From contig NW_026646025.1 in assembly GCF_949987535.1 (NCBI RefSeq), positions 2,728,001 through 2,792,000 on the forward strand: a stretch of 64,000 nt of DNA, in the 5' to 3' direction. The first letter of the stretch is position 1, and each line of letters begins with the position of its first letter. Position numbers and translations under genes: made by a program. This DNA is from Balaenoptera acutorostrata (taxonomy: Eukaryota > Chordata > Mammalia > Artiodactyla > Balaenopteridae). Below, piece after piece: positions 1 through 14,990 of the stretch. A model generated the notes under the pieces. It made no database searches, was not told the origin of the DNA, and saw only the letters and a program-made list of their open reading frames with translations.

Positions 1-99
1 CCATGACCATGTCATCACAATGGTCCATGGCCCTTGTCAGCAAAATGCTCGAGAATTCCTGTCATCACAATGTTCTATGACCGTGTCATCACAATGTTA

Positions 100-1010
100 C
101 ATGACACTGGTCATCATAGTTCTCCATGACCTTTGTCATCACAATGCTCTATGTCGCTTTTCATCACAATTCTCAATGACCACTTTAATCACTATGCTCA
201 CTGACCATTTTCATCATATTTCTCTAGTGTCATTACAATACCCCATGGCCCCTTTCTTCACAATGCTCCATGATGCCTGTCATCACAATGCTCCATGGCT
301 TTTGTTATCACAATGCTCCAGGACCAGTTTCATCACAATTCTCCATCCCCTTTGTCATCATGGTGCACAATGAAACCTTTCATTAAAATGCTCCATGACA
401 CTAGTCATCACAATACTCCATGGCCTTTATCGTCACAATGCTCCCATGCACTTTTCATCACGATGTTCCATGAATACTTTCATCACATTGCTCCATGACC
501 ATTGTCATCACAATAGTCCATACCCTTGTCAACACAATGCTGCATAATCCCTGTCATCACAATTCGCCATGGACCTTGTCATCACAATGCTCCATGAACC
601 GTGTCATCACAAGGTTCCAGGACACTTGTCATCACAATGATCCAAGATCACATTCATCACAGTGTTCCATGAAACCTGTCACCTCAATGCTCCATAGCCT
701 TTGAATTCACAATGCTTCATGGCCCCTATAATCACAGTGCTCCATGACGCCTTTCATCACAATGCTCCAAGACCGCTGTCAACACAGTGCCCCATGATGC
801 CTGCCATCACAAATCTCCATGGCCTCTCTTACCAAAGAGCTCCATGATCCCTGTCAGCACAATGTTCCATGACAGTTTTCGTCACAATACTCCATGTCCT
901 GTCTCATCACAGAGTTCTCTGCGCATATCATCACAATGTTCCTTGTCACCTTTAATCACAATGCTCCATACCCTTTCACCACAATGCTCCAGAAATCTTG
1001 TCATCGCAAT
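100..1010. repeat. B block, shortest class (about 0.9 kb)
   Basis: Diverged 25-mers in a fixed order that recurs elsewhere in the window. Landmarks in order are a monomer ending ACATGACACTGG, one with TCATCATGGTGCACAATG near 353-372, and the end segment with CAGAGTTCTCTG near 910-920. Compared with the 1.6-kb class it lacks two internal stretches. The first jump is near 560-575, where an ATAATCCCTGTCATCAC monomer is followed directly by one that sits much later in the long class. Confidence 0.75.
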
Positions 1011-2455
1011 GTTCCTTGACCGTGTCATCACAATTGTCCATGAAACTTGTCATCACAATTCTCCAGAATTCTTGTCATCACAATGTTCCATGGCCGTGTC
1101 AACAAAATGCTCCATGGCCACTGTCATCACAATGTTCCATGACCGTATCATCAAAATGCTCCATGGCCCTTGTCAGCACAATGCTCCAGAATTCTTCTCA
1201 TCACAATGTTCCATGACTGTGTCATCACAATGCTCCATGGCCCTTGTCATCACAATGCTCCAGAATTCTTGTCATCACAGTGTTCCATGACCGTGTCATC
1301 ACAATGCTCCATGGCCCTTGTCAGCACAATGCTCCAGAATTTTTCTCATCACAATGTTCCATGACCGAGTCATCACAATGCTCCATGGCCACTGTCATCA
1401 CAATGCTCCAGAATTCTTGTCATCACAATGTTCCATGGCCGTGTCATCACAATGCTCCATGGCCCTTGTCATCATAATGCTCCAAAATTCTTGTCATTAC
1501 TATGTTCCATGAACGTGTCATCACAATGCTCTATGGCGCTTGTCATCACAATGCTCCAGAATTCTTGTCATCACAATATTCCATGACCGTTTCATCACAA
1601 TGCTCCATCGCCTTTGTCATCACAATGCTCAAGAATTCTTGTCATCACAATATTCCATGACCGTTTCATCACAATGCTCCATGGCCATTGTCATCACAAT
1701 GCTCCCGAATTCTTGTCATCACAATGTTCCATCCCCTGTCATCACAATGCTCCATGGCCCTTGTCATCATAATGCTCCCGAATTCTTGTCATCACAATGT
1801 TCCATGACCGTGTCATCACAATGCTCCATAGCCCTTGTCAGCACAATGTTCCATGACATTTTTGTCACAATACTCCATGACCACTGTCATCACAGAGTTT
1901 TCTGCCCATATCATCACAATGTTCCTTGTCACCTTTAATCACAATGCTCCATGCCATTTCATCACAATGCTCCAGAAATCTTGTCATCGCAATGTTCCTT
2001 GACTGTGTCATCACAATGCTCCATGGCCGTCATCAGCACAATGCTCCAGAATTCTTGTCATCACAATGTTCCATGACCGTGTCATCACAATGCTCCATGG
2101 CCCTTGTCATCACAATGCTCCGGAATTCTTCTCATCACATTGTTCCATGACCATGTCATCACAATGCTCCATGGCCCTTTTCATCACAAAGCTACAGAAT
2201 TCTTGTCATCACAATGTTCCATACCGTGTCATCACAATGCTCCATAACCCTTGTCATCACAATGCTCCAGAATTCTTCTCATCACATTGTTCCATGACCG
2301 TGTCATCACAATGCTCCATGACACTTTTCATCACAATGCTCCAGAATTCTTGTCATCACAATGTTCCATGACCATTTCATCACAATGGTCCATGGCCCTT
2401 GTCAGCACAATGCTCGAGAATTCCTGTCATCACAATGTTCCATGACCGTGTCATC
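1011..2455. repeat. A array of 74-bp trimers with isolated B-tail
   Basis: Trimers in 74-bp register, interrupted near 1846-1975 by about 130 bp that match only the last part of a B block. This stray B-tail reads GAGTTTTCTG where most complete B blocks read GAGTTCTCTG. It is one of five such isolated tails. Confidence 0.75.
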
Positions 2456-3475
2456 ACAATGTTACATGACCCTGGTCATCACAGTTCTCCATGACCTTTG
2501 TCATCACAATGGTCTATGTCGCTTTTCATCACAATTCTCAATGACCACTTTAATCACTATGCTCGCTGACCATTTTCATCATATTTCTCTAGTGTCATTA
2601 TAATACCCCATGGCCCCTTTCTTCACAATGCTCCATGATGCCTGTCATCACAATGCTCCATGGCTTTTGTTATCACAATGCTCCAGGACCAGTTTCATCA
2701 CAATTCTCCATCCCCTTTGTCATCATGGTGCACAATGAAACCTTTCATTAAAATGCTCCATGACACTAGTCATCACAATACTCCATGGCCTTTATCGTCA
2801 CAATGCTCCCATGCACTTTTTATCACGATGTTCCATGAATACTTTCATCACATTGCTCCATGACCATTGTCATCACAATAGTCCATACACTTGTCAATAC
2901 AATGCTGCATAATCCCTGTCATCACAATTCTCCATGACTGCTGTCATCACAATAATCTAGGACAATTTTCATCACAGTGCTCCATGATACCTTTCATCAC
3001 AATTCCTAGATGATCAATGTCACAAAATGCCCCATGACACTTGTCATCACAATTCGCCATGGTCCTTGTCATCACAATGCTCCATGAACCGTGTCATCAC
3101 AAGGTTCCAGGACACTTGTCATCACAATGATCCAAGATCACATTCATCACAGTGTTCCATGAAACCTGTCATCTCAATGCTCCATAGCCTTTGAATTCAC
3201 AATGCTTCATGGCCCCTGAAATCACAATGCTCCATGACGCCTTTCATCACAATGCTCCAAGACCGCTGTCAACACAGTGCCCCATGATGCCTGCTATCAC
3301 AAATCTCCATGGCCTCTCTTACCAAAGAGCTCCATGATCCCTGTCAGCACAATGTTCCATGACAGTTTTCGTCACAATACTCCATGTCCTGTCTCATCAC
3401 AGAGTTCTCTGCCCATATCATCACAATGTTCCTTGTCACCTTTCATCACAATGCTCCATACCCTTTCACCACAAT
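2456..3475. repeat. B block, short class (about 1.05 kb)
   Basis: Same monomer order as the long class but missing about 540 bp. The deletion joins two similar monomers that both lead into ATGCCCCATGACA (near 3025-3060), as expected from unequal pairing between them. A 270-bp run of trimers (3476-3745) separates it from the next B block. Confidence 0.75.
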
Positions 3476-3745
3476 GCTCCAGAATTCTTCTCATCACAAT
3501 GTTCCATGACCGTGTCATCACAATGCTCCATGGCCATTGTCATCACAATGCTCCAGAATTCTTGTCATCACAATGTTCCATGGCCGTGTCATCACAATGC
3601 TCCATGGCCCTTGTCATCATAATGCTCCAGAATTCTTCTCATCACAATGTTCCATGACCGTGTCATCACAATGCTCCATGGCCCTTGTCAGCACCATGCT
3701 CGAGAATTCCTGTCATCACAATGTTCCATGACCGTGTCATCACAA

Positions 3746-5345
3746 TGTTACATGACCCTGGTTATCACAGTTCTCCATGACCTTTGTCATCACAATGCTC
3801 TATGTCGCTTTTCATCATAATTCTCAATGACCACTTTAATCACTATGCTCGCTGACCATTTTCATCATATTTCTCTAGTGTCATTACAATACCCCATGGC
3901 CCCTTTCCTCACAATGCTCCATGATGCCTGTCATCACAATGCTCCATGGCTTTTGTTATCACAATGCTCCAGGACCAGTTTCATCACAATTCTCCATCCC
4001 CTTTGTCATCATGGTGCACAATGAAACCTTTCATTAAAATGCTCCATGACACTAGTCATCACAATACTCCATGGCCTTTATCGTCACAATGCTCCCATGC
4101 ACTTTTCATCACGATGTTCCATGAATACTTTCATCACATTGCTCCATGACCATTGTCATCACAATAGTCCATATCCTTGTGAACACAATGCTGCATAATC
4201 CCTGTCATCACAATTCTCCATGACTGCTGTCATCACAATAATCCAGGACAATTTTCATCACAGTGCTTCATGCCCCCAGTCATTACAGTGCTCCATGATA
4301 CCTTTCATCACAATTCCTAGATGATCAATGTCATCACAATGCCCCATGACACTTGTCATCACAATTCACTATGACCCTTGTCATCACAATACTCGATGAA
4401 CCGTGTCATCACAGTGTTCCAGGACACATGTCATCACAATGATCCATGTCTACTTCCATCACAATGCTCCAATACCCCTGTCATCACAATGCTCCATGGC
4501 CCCTGTTATCATATTGCTCCATGATCTCTTTCATCACAATGCTCCATGACCACTGTCATCACCATGCCTCATAACGGCTCTCATCTCAATGCTCCATGGC
4601 CCCTTTCATCACAATGCTCCATGAACCCTGTCATCACAATGTAGCCTGCCCTTTTCATCACAAAGCTCCGTGGGCCCTGTCATCACAATGCTCCATGCCC
4701 TTGTCCTCAAAATGCTCCAGAACTCTTGTCATCATAATGCTCCATGCCAATGTCATCAAAATGTCCCATGACACTTGTCATCTCAATGCTCCATGGCCTT
4801 TGTCATCACATTGTTCCATGGCCCCTGTCATCACAGTGCTCCATGATACCTTTCATCGCAAATCTAGATGACCACTCTCATCACAATGCCCCATGACAGA
4901 TGTCATCACAATTCGCCATGGTCCTTGTCATCACAATGCTCCATGAACCGTGTCATCACAAGGTTCCAGGACACTTGTCATCACAATGATCCAAGATCAC
5001 ATTCATCACAGTGCTCCATGAACCCTGTCATCTCAATGCTCCATAGCCTTTGTATTCACAATGCTCCATGGCCCCTGTAATCACAGTGCTCCATGACCCT
5101 TTTCATCACAATGCTCCAAGACCGCTCTCAACACAATGCCCCATGACGCCTGACATCACACATCTCCATAGCCTCTCTTACCAAAAAGCTCCATGATCGC
5201 TGTCAGCAGAATGTTCCATGACACTTTTCGTCACAATACTGCATGACCACTGTCATCACAGAGTTCTCTGACCATATCATCACAATGTTCCTTGTCACCT
5301 TTAATCACAATGCTCCATGCCCTTTCATCACAATGCTCCAGAAAT
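3746..5345. repeat. B block, long class (about 1.6 kb)
   Basis: The fullest version of the diverged-monomer block. It includes the internal stretch (about 4340-4890) missing from the short class, with monomers carrying CTCATAACGGCTCTCATC and a CTAGATGACCAC join. It ends with the marker CAGAGTTCTCTG followed by a CACCTTTAATCAC monomer, after which trimers resume. Confidence 0.75.
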
Positions 5346-7500
5346 CTTTTTCATCGCAATGTTCCTTGACTGTGTCATCACAATGCTCGATGGCCGTCAT
5401 CAGCACAATGCTCCAGAATTCTTGTCATCACAATGTTCCATGACCGTGTCATCACAATGCTCCATGGCCATTGTCATCACAATGCTCCAGAATTCTTGTC
5501 ATCACAATGTTCCATGGCCGTGTCATCACAATGCTCCATGGCCCTTGTCATCATAATGCTCCAGAATTCTTGTCATCACAATGTTCCATGACCGTGTCAT
5601 CACAATGCTCCATGGCCCTTGTCATGACAATGCTCCAGAATTCTTCTCATCACAATGTTCCCTGACCGTGTCATCACGATACTCCATGGCCGTCTTCAGC
5701 ACAATGCTCCAAAATTCTTTTCATCACAATGTTCCATGACCGTGTCATCACAATGCTCCATGGCCCTTGTCATCACAATGCTCCGGAATTCTTCTCATCA
5801 CATTGTTTCATGACCGTGTCATCACAATGCTCCATGGACCTTTTCAGCACAATGCTCCAGAATTCCTGTCATCACAATGTTCCATGACCGTGTCATCACA
5901 ATGCTCCATGGCCCTTGTCATCACAATGCTCCAGAATTCTTGTCATCACAATGTTCCATACCGTGTCATCACAATGCTCCATGGCCATTGTCATCACAAT
6001 GCTCCAGAATTCTTGTCATCACAATATTCCATGACCGTATCATCACAATGCTCCATGGCCCTTGTCAGCACAATGCTCCAGAATTCTTCTCATGACAATG
6101 TTCCATGACCGTGTCATCACAATGCTCCATAGCCCTTGTCATCGCAATGCTGCAGTATTCTTTTCATCACAATGTTCCATGACCGTGTCATCACAATGCT
6201 CCATGACCCTTTTCATCACAATGCTCCAGAATTCTTGTCATCACAATGTTCCATGACCATGTCATCACAATGCTCCATGGCCCTTGTCATCATAATGCTC
6301 CAGAATTTTTGTCATCACAATGTTCCATGACCGAATCATCACAATGCTCCATGGCCCTTGTCAGCACAATGCTCCAGAATTCTTGTCATTACAATGTTCC
6401 ATGACCGTGTCATCACAATGCTCCATGGCCCTTGTCATCACAATGCTCCAGAATTCTTGTCATCACAATGTTCCATGACTGTGTCATCACAATGCTCCTT
6501 GGCCCTTGTCATGACAATGCTCCAGAATTCTTCTCATCACAATGTTCCATGACCGTGTCAACACAATGCTCCATGGCCACTGTCATCACAATGCTCCAGA
6601 ATTCTTGTCATCACAATGTTCCATGGCCGTGTCATCACAATGCTCCATGGCCCTTTTCATCATAATGCTCCAGAATTCTTGTCATCACAATGTTCCATGA
6701 CCGTGTCATCACAATGCTCCATGGCCCTTTTCATCGCAATGCTGCAGAATTATTTTCATCACAATGTTCCATGGCCGTGTCATCACAATGCTCCATGGCC
6801 CTTGTCAGCACAATGCTCCAGAATTCTTGTCATCACAATGTTCCATGACTGTGTCATCACAATGCTCCATGGCCCTTTTCATGACAATGCTCCAGAATTC
6901 TTCTCATCACAATGTTCCATGACCGTGTCAACACAATGCTCCATGGCCACTGTCATCACAATGCTCCAGAATTCTTGTCATCACAATGTTCCATGACCGT
7001 ATCATCAAAATGCTCCATGGCCCTTGTCATGACAATGCTCCAGAATTCTTCTCATCACAATGTTCCATGACCATGTCATCACAATGCTCCATGGCCATTG
7101 TCATCACAATGCTCCCGAATTCTTGTCATCACAATGTTCCATGGCCCTGTCATCACAATTCTCCATGGCCCTTGTCATCATAATGCTCCAGAATTCTTGT
7201 CATCACAATGTTCCATGACCGTGTCATCACAATGCTCCATGGCCATTGTCAGCACAATGATCCATGACATTTTTGTCACAATACTCCATGACCACTGTCA
7301 TCACAGAGTTTTCTGCCCATATCATCACAATGTTCCTTGTCACCTTTAATCACAATGCTCCATGACCTTTCATCACAATGCTCCAGAAATCTTGTCATCG
7401 CAATGTTCCATGACCATGTCATCACAATGGTCCATGGCCCTTGTCAGCACAATGCTCGAGAATTCCTGTCATCACAATGTTCCATGACCGTGTCATCACA
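5346..7500. repeat. A array of 74-bp trimers with isolated B-tail
   Basis: Long trimer run. Some units have lost or gained bases (for example a shortened CCATACCGTGTC monomer near 5958). A stray B-tail with the GAGTTTTCTG marker lies near 7255-7390. The right part, from 6405, belongs to the 2,666-bp duplication. Confidence 0.7.
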
Positions 7501-9010
7501 ATGTTACATGACCCTGGTCATCACAGTTCTCCATGACCTTTGTCATCACAATGGCCTATGTCGCTTTTCATCACAATTCTCAATGACCACTTTAATCACT
7601 ATGCTCGCTGACCATTTTCATCATATTTCTCTAGTGTCATTACAATACCCCATGGCCCCTTTCTTCACAATGCTCCATGATGCCTAGTCATCACAATGCT
7701 CCATGGCTTTTGTTATCACAATGCTCCAGGAACAGTTTCATCACAATTCTGCATCCCCTTTGTCATCATGGTGCACAATGAAACCTTTCATTAAAATGCT
7801 CCATGACACTAGTCATCACAATACTCCATGGCCTTTATCGTCACAATGCTCCCATGCACTTTTTATCACGATGTTCCATGAATACTTTCATCACATTGCT
7901 CCATGATCATTGTCATCACAATTGTCCATACCCTTGTCAATACAATGCTGCATAATCCCTGTCATCACAATTCGCCATGACTGCTGTCATCACAATAATC
8001 CAGGACAATTTTCATCACAGTGCTCCATGATACCTTTCATCACAATTCCTAGATGATCAATGTCACAAAATGCCCCATGACACTTGTCATCACAATTCGC
8101 CATGGTCCTTGTCATCACAATGCTCCATGAACCGTGTCATCACAAGGTTCCACGACACTTGTCATCACAATGATCCAAGATCACATTCATCACAGTGTTC
8201 CATGAAACCTGTCATCTCAATGCTCCATAGCCTTTGAATTCACAATGCTTCATGGCCCCTGTAATCACAGTGCTCCATGACGCCTTTCATCACAATGCTC
8301 CAAGACCGCTGTCAACACAGTGCCCCATGATGCCTGCCATCACAAATCTCCATGGCCTCTCTTACCAAAGAGCTCCTTGATCCCTGTCAGCACAGTATTC
8401 CATGACAGTTTTCGTCACAATACTCCATATCCTGTCTCATCACAGAGTTCTCTGCCCATATCATCACAATGTTCCTTGTCACCTTTCATCACAATGCTCC
8501 ATACCCATTTACCACAATGCTCCAGAAATCTTGTCTTCGCAATGTTCCTTGACCGTGTCATCACAATTCTCCATGAACCTTGTCATCACAATTCTCCAGA
8601 ATTCTTGTCATCACAATGTTCCATGGCCGTGTCATCACAATGCTCCATGGCCCTTGTCATGACAATGCTCCAGAATTCTTCTCATCACAATGTTCCATGA
8701 CCGTGTCATCACAATGCTCCATGGTCATTTTCATCACAATGCTTCAGAATTCTTGTCATCACAATGTTCCATGGCCGTGTCATCACAATGCTCCATGGCC
8801 CTTGTCATCATAATGCTCCAGAATTCTTGTCATCACAATGTTCCATGACCGTATCATCACAATGCTCCATGGCCCTTGTCAGCACAATGCTCCAGAATTC
8901 TTCTCATCACAATGTTCCATGACCGTGTCATCACAATGCTCCATGGCCCTTGTCATCACAATGCTCCAGAATTCTTGTCATCACAATGTTCCATGACCGT
9001 GTCATCACAA
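6405..9010. repeat. 2.6-kb duplicated satellite segment, copy 1 (period 2,666 bp)
   Basis: This A plus B-tail plus short-class B plus A segment recurs 2,666 bp downstream with no difference found on reading. The match is bounded by single-base differences at 6404 versus 9070 and at 9011 versus 11677. Shared rare variants, such as CAGTATTCCATGACAG and ACCCATTTACCAC, confirm that it is a recent copy of one particular block. Confidence 0.88.
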
Positions 9011-9070
9011 TTCTCCATGAACCTTGTCATCACAATTCTCCAGAATTCTTGTCATCACAATGTTCCATGG

Positions 9071-11676
9071 CCGTGTCATCACAATGCTCCATGGCCCTTG
9101 TCATCACAATGCTCCAGAATTCTTGTCATCACAATGTTCCATGACTGTGTCATCACAATGCTCCTTGGCCCTTGTCATGACAATGCTCCAGAATTCTTCT
9201 CATCACAATGTTCCATGACCGTGTCAACACAATGCTCCATGGCCACTGTCATCACAATGCTCCAGAATTCTTGTCATCACAATGTTCCATGGCCGTGTCA
9301 TCACAATGCTCCATGGCCCTTTTCATCATAATGCTCCAGAATTCTTGTCATCACAATGTTCCATGACCGTGTCATCACAATGCTCCATGGCCCTTTTCAT
9401 CGCAATGCTGCAGAATTATTTTCATCACAATGTTCCATGGCCGTGTCATCACAATGCTCCATGGCCCTTGTCAGCACAATGCTCCAGAATTCTTGTCATC
9501 ACAATGTTCCATGACTGTGTCATCACAATGCTCCATGGCCCTTTTCATGACAATGCTCCAGAATTCTTCTCATCACAATGTTCCATGACCGTGTCAACAC
9601 AATGCTCCATGGCCACTGTCATCACAATGCTCCAGAATTCTTGTCATCACAATGTTCCATGACCGTATCATCAAAATGCTCCATGGCCCTTGTCATGACA
9701 ATGCTCCAGAATTCTTCTCATCACAATGTTCCATGACCATGTCATCACAATGCTCCATGGCCATTGTCATCACAATGCTCCCGAATTCTTGTCATCACAA
9801 TGTTCCATGGCCCTGTCATCACAATTCTCCATGGCCCTTGTCATCATAATGCTCCAGAATTCTTGTCATCACAATGTTCCATGACCGTGTCATCACAATG
9901 CTCCATGGCCATTGTCAGCACAATGATCCATGACATTTTTGTCACAATACTCCATGACCACTGTCATCACAGAGTTTTCTGCCCATATCATCACAATGTT
10001 CCTTGTCACCTTTAATCACAATGCTCCATGACCTTTCATCACAATGCTCCAGAAATCTTGTCATCGCAATGTTCCATGACCATGTCATCACAATGGTCCA
10101 TGGCCCTTGTCAGCACAATGCTCGAGAATTCCTGTCATCACAATGTTCCATGACCGTGTCATCACAATGTTACATGACCCTGGTCATCACAGTTCTCCAT
10201 GACCTTTGTCATCACAATGGCCTATGTCGCTTTTCATCACAATTCTCAATGACCACTTTAATCACTATGCTCGCTGACCATTTTCATCATATTTCTCTAG
10301 TGTCATTACAATACCCCATGGCCCCTTTCTTCACAATGCTCCATGATGCCTAGTCATCACAATGCTCCATGGCTTTTGTTATCACAATGCTCCAGGAACA
10401 GTTTCATCACAATTCTGCATCCCCTTTGTCATCATGGTGCACAATGAAACCTTTCATTAAAATGCTCCATGACACTAGTCATCACAATACTCCATGGCCT
10501 TTATCGTCACAATGCTCCCATGCACTTTTTATCACGATGTTCCATGAATACTTTCATCACATTGCTCCATGATCATTGTCATCACAATTGTCCATACCCT
10601 TGTCAATACAATGCTGCATAATCCCTGTCATCACAATTCGCCATGACTGCTGTCATCACAATAATCCAGGACAATTTTCATCACAGTGCTCCATGATACC
10701 TTTCATCACAATTCCTAGATGATCAATGTCACAAAATGCCCCATGACACTTGTCATCACAATTCGCCATGGTCCTTGTCATCACAATGCTCCATGAACCG
10801 TGTCATCACAAGGTTCCACGACACTTGTCATCACAATGATCCAAGATCACATTCATCACAGTGTTCCATGAAACCTGTCATCTCAATGCTCCATAGCCTT
10901 TGAATTCACAATGCTTCATGGCCCCTGTAATCACAGTGCTCCATGACGCCTTTCATCACAATGCTCCAAGACCGCTGTCAACACAGTGCCCCATGATGCC
11001 TGCCATCACAAATCTCCATGGCCTCTCTTACCAAAGAGCTCCTTGATCCCTGTCAGCACAGTATTCCATGACAGTTTTCGTCACAATACTCCATATCCTG
11101 TCTCATCACAGAGTTCTCTGCCCATATCATCACAATGTTCCTTGTCACCTTTCATCACAATGCTCCATACCCATTTACCACAATGCTCCAGAAATCTTGT
11201 CTTCGCAATGTTCCTTGACCGTGTCATCACAATTCTCCATGAACCTTGTCATCACAATTCTCCAGAATTCTTGTCATCACAATGTTCCATGGCCGTGTCA
11301 TCACAATGCTCCATGGCCCTTGTCATGACAATGCTCCAGAATTCTTCTCATCACAATGTTCCATGACCGTGTCATCACAATGCTCCATGGTCATTTTCAT
11401 CACAATGCTTCAGAATTCTTGTCATCACAATGTTCCATGGCCGTGTCATCACAATGCTCCATGGCCCTTGTCATCATAATGCTCCAGAATTCTTGTCATC
11501 ACAATGTTCCATGACCGTATCATCACAATGCTCCATGGCCCTTGTCAGCACAATGCTCCAGAATTCTTCTCATCACAATGTTCCATGACCGTGTCATCAC
11601 AATGCTCCATGGCCCTTGTCATCACAATGCTCCAGAATTCTTGTCATCACAATGTTCCATGACCGTGTCATCACAA
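9071..11676. repeat. 2.6-kb duplicated satellite segment, copy 2
   Basis: Partner of 6405-9010. About 60 bp (9011-9070) separate the two copies. It contains a short-class B block at about 10165-11225 and a B-tail near 9921-10056. Confidence 0.88.
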
Positions 11677-12785
11677 TGCTCCATGGCCCTTGTCATCATA
11701 ATGCTCCAGAATTCTTCTCATCACAATGTTCCATGACTTTGTCATCACAATGCTCCATGGCCATTGTCATCACAATGCTCCAGAATTCTTGTCATCACAA
11801 TGTTCCATGGCCGTGTCATCACAATGCTCCATGGCCCTTGTCATCATAATGCTCCAGAATTCTTGTCATCACAATGTTCCATGACCGTGTCATCACAATG
11901 CTCCATGGCCCTTGTCATGACAATGCTCCAGAATTCTTCTCATCACAATGTTCCATGACCGTGTCATCACAATACTCCATGGCCGTCATCAGCACAATGC
12001 TCCAAAATTCTTGTCATCACAATGTTCCATGACCGTGTCATCACAATGCTCCATGGCCCTTGTCATCACAATGCTCCGGAATTCTTCTCATCACATTGTT
12101 TCATGACCGTGTCATCACAATGCTCCATGGCCCTTTTCAGCACAATGCTCCAGAATTCCTGTCATCACAATGTTCCATGACCGTGTCATCACAATGCTCC
12201 ATGGCCCTTGTCATCACAATGCTCCAGAATTCTTGTCATCACAATGTTCCATACCGTGTCATCACAATGCTCCATGGCCATTGTCAGCACAATGCTCAAG
12301 AATTCTTCTCATGACAATGTTCCATGACCGTGTCATCACAATGCTCCATGGCCCTTTTCATCGCAATGCTGCAGAATTGTTTTCATAACAATGTTCCATG
12401 GCCGTGTCATCACAATGCTCCAAGGCCCTTGTCATCATAATGCTCCAGAATTCTTCTCATCACAATGTTCCATGACCGTATCATCACAATGCTCCATGGC
12501 CCTTATCAGCACAATGCTCCAGAATTCTTCTCATGACAATGTTCCATGACCGTGTCATCACAATGCTCCATGGCCCTTGTCATCGCAATGCTGCAGAATT
12601 CTTTTGATCACAATGTTCCATGACCGGGTCATCACAATGCTCCATGACCCTTGTCATCACAATGCTCCAGAATTCTTGTCATCACAATGTTCCATGACCA
12701 TGTCATCACAATGGTCCATGGCCCTTGTCAGCACAATGCTCGAGAATTCCTGTCATCACAATGTTCCATGACCGTGTCATCACAA
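11677..12785. repeat. A array of 74-bp trimers
   Basis: Trimers immediately right of the 2.6-kb duplication. They include variants with ATCGCAATGCTGCAG and CTCGAGAATTCC (a XhoI-type CTCGAG replacing CTCCAG) that recur just before several B blocks and seem to mark the A-to-B boundary. Confidence 0.7.
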
Positions 12786-14385
12786 TGTTACATGACCCTG
12801 GTAATCACAGTTCTCCATGACCTTTGTCATCACAGTGGTCTATGTCGCTTTTCATCACAATTCTCAATGACCACTTTAATCACAATGCTCGCTGACCATT
12901 TTCATCATATTTCTCTAGTGTCATTACAATACCCCATGGCCCCTTTCTTCACAATGCTCCATGATGCCTGTCATCACAATGCTCCATGGCTTTTGTTATC
13001 ATAATGCTCCAGGACCAGTTTCATCACAATTCTCCATCCCCTTTGTCATCATGGTGCACAATGAAACCTTTCATTAAAATGCTCCATGACACTAGTCATC
13101 ACAATACTCCATGGCCTTTATCGTCACAATGCTCCCATGCACTTTTCATCACGATGTTCCATGAATACTTTCATCACATTGCTCCATGACCATTGTCATC
13201 ACAATAGTCCATACCCTTGTCAACACAATGCTGCATAATCCCTGTCATCACAATTCTCCATGACTGCTGTCATCACAATAATCCAGGACAATTTTCATCA
13301 CAGTGCTTCATGCCCCCAGTCATCACAGTGCTCCACGATACCTTTCATCACAATTCCTAGATGATCAATGTCATCACAATGCCCCATGACACTTGTCATC
13401 ACAATTCGGTATGACCCTTGTCATCACAATACTCGATGAACCGTGTCATCACAGTGTTCCAGGACACATGTCATCACAATGATCCATGTCTACTTCCATC
13501 ACAATGCTCCAATACCCCTGTCATCACAATGCTCCATGGCCCCTCTTATCATATTGCTCCATGATCTCTTTCATCACTATGCTCCATCACAACTGTCATC
13601 ACCATGCCTCATAACGGCTCTCATCTCAATGCTCCATGGCCCTTTTCATCACAATGCTCCATGAACCCTGTCATCACAATGTACCCTGCCATTTTCATCA
13701 CAAAGCTCCGTGGGCCCTGTCATCACAATGATCCATGCCCTTGTCATCAAAATGCTCCAGAACTCTTGTCATCATAATGCTCCATGCCAATGTCATCAAA
13801 ATGTCCCATGACACTTGTCATCACAATGCTCCATGGCATTTGTCATCACAATGTTCCATGGCCCCTGTCATCACAGTGCTCCATGATACCTTTCATCGCA
13901 AATCTAGATGACCACTGTCATCATAATGCCCCATGACAGATGTCATCACAATTCGCCATGGTCCTTGTCATCACAATGCTCCATGAACCGTGTCATCACA
14001 AGGTTCCAGGACACTTGTCATCACAATGATCCAAGATCACATTCATCACAGTGCTCCATGAACCCTGTCATCTCAATGCTCCATAGCCTTTGTATTCACA
14101 ATGCTCCATGGCCCCTGTAATCACAGTGCTCCATGACCCTTTTCATCACAATGCTCCAAGACCGCTCTCAACACAATGCCCCATGACGCCTGACATCACA
14201 AATCTCCATAGCCTCTCTTACCAAAAAGCTCCATGATCGCTGTCAGCAGAATGTTCCATGACACTTTTCGTCACAATACTGCAAGACCACTGTCATCACA
14301 GAGTTCTCTGCCCATATCATCACAATGTTCCTTGTCACCTTTAATCACAATGCTCCCTGCCCTTTCATCACAATGCTCCAGAAAT
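12786..14385. repeat. B block, long class (about 1.6 kb)
   Basis: Complete long-class block with the same landmark order as 3746-5345. A further trimer array follows at about 14386-14990. Confidence 0.75.
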
Positions 14386-14990
14386 CTTGTTCATCGCAAT
14401 GTTCCTTGACTGTGTCATCACAATGCTCCATGGCCGTCATCAGCACAATGCTCCAGAATTCTTGTCATCACAATGTTCCATAACCGTGTCATCACAATGC
14501 TCCATGGCCCTTGTCATCACAATGCTCCGGAATTCTTCTCATCACATTGTTCCATGACCGTGTCATCACAATGCTCCATGGCCCTTGTCATCACAATGCT
14601 CCAGAATTCTTGTCATCACAATGTTCCATACCATGTCATCACAATGCTCCATGGCCATTGTCATCACAATGCTCCAGAATACTTGTCATCACAATGTTCC
14701 ATCGCCGTGTCATCACAATGCTCCATGGCCGTCATCAGCACAATGCTCCAGAATTCTTCTCATGACAATGTTCCATGACCGTGTCATCACAATGCTCCAT
14801 GGCCCTTGTCATCGCAATGCTGCAGAATTCTTTTCATCACAATGTTCCATGACCGTGTCATCACAATGCTCCATGACCCTTGTCATCACAATGCTCCAGA
14901 ATTCTTGTCATCACAATGTTCCATGACCATGTCATCACAATGGTCCATGGCCCTAGTCAGGACAATGCTCCAGAATTATTGTCATCACAA

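Noticed and set aside
1150..1520. Many overlapping plus-strand frames of about 64-180 codons in the satellite, with recurring Ser-Gln-Cys-Ser and His-His-Asn motifs
   Set aside because: Start positions recur at multiples of 74 bp and the same DNA is open in several frames. It lacks codon bias and the frames end at TGA codons present in the repeat itself. This is a by-product of a low-stop repeat, not a protein family.
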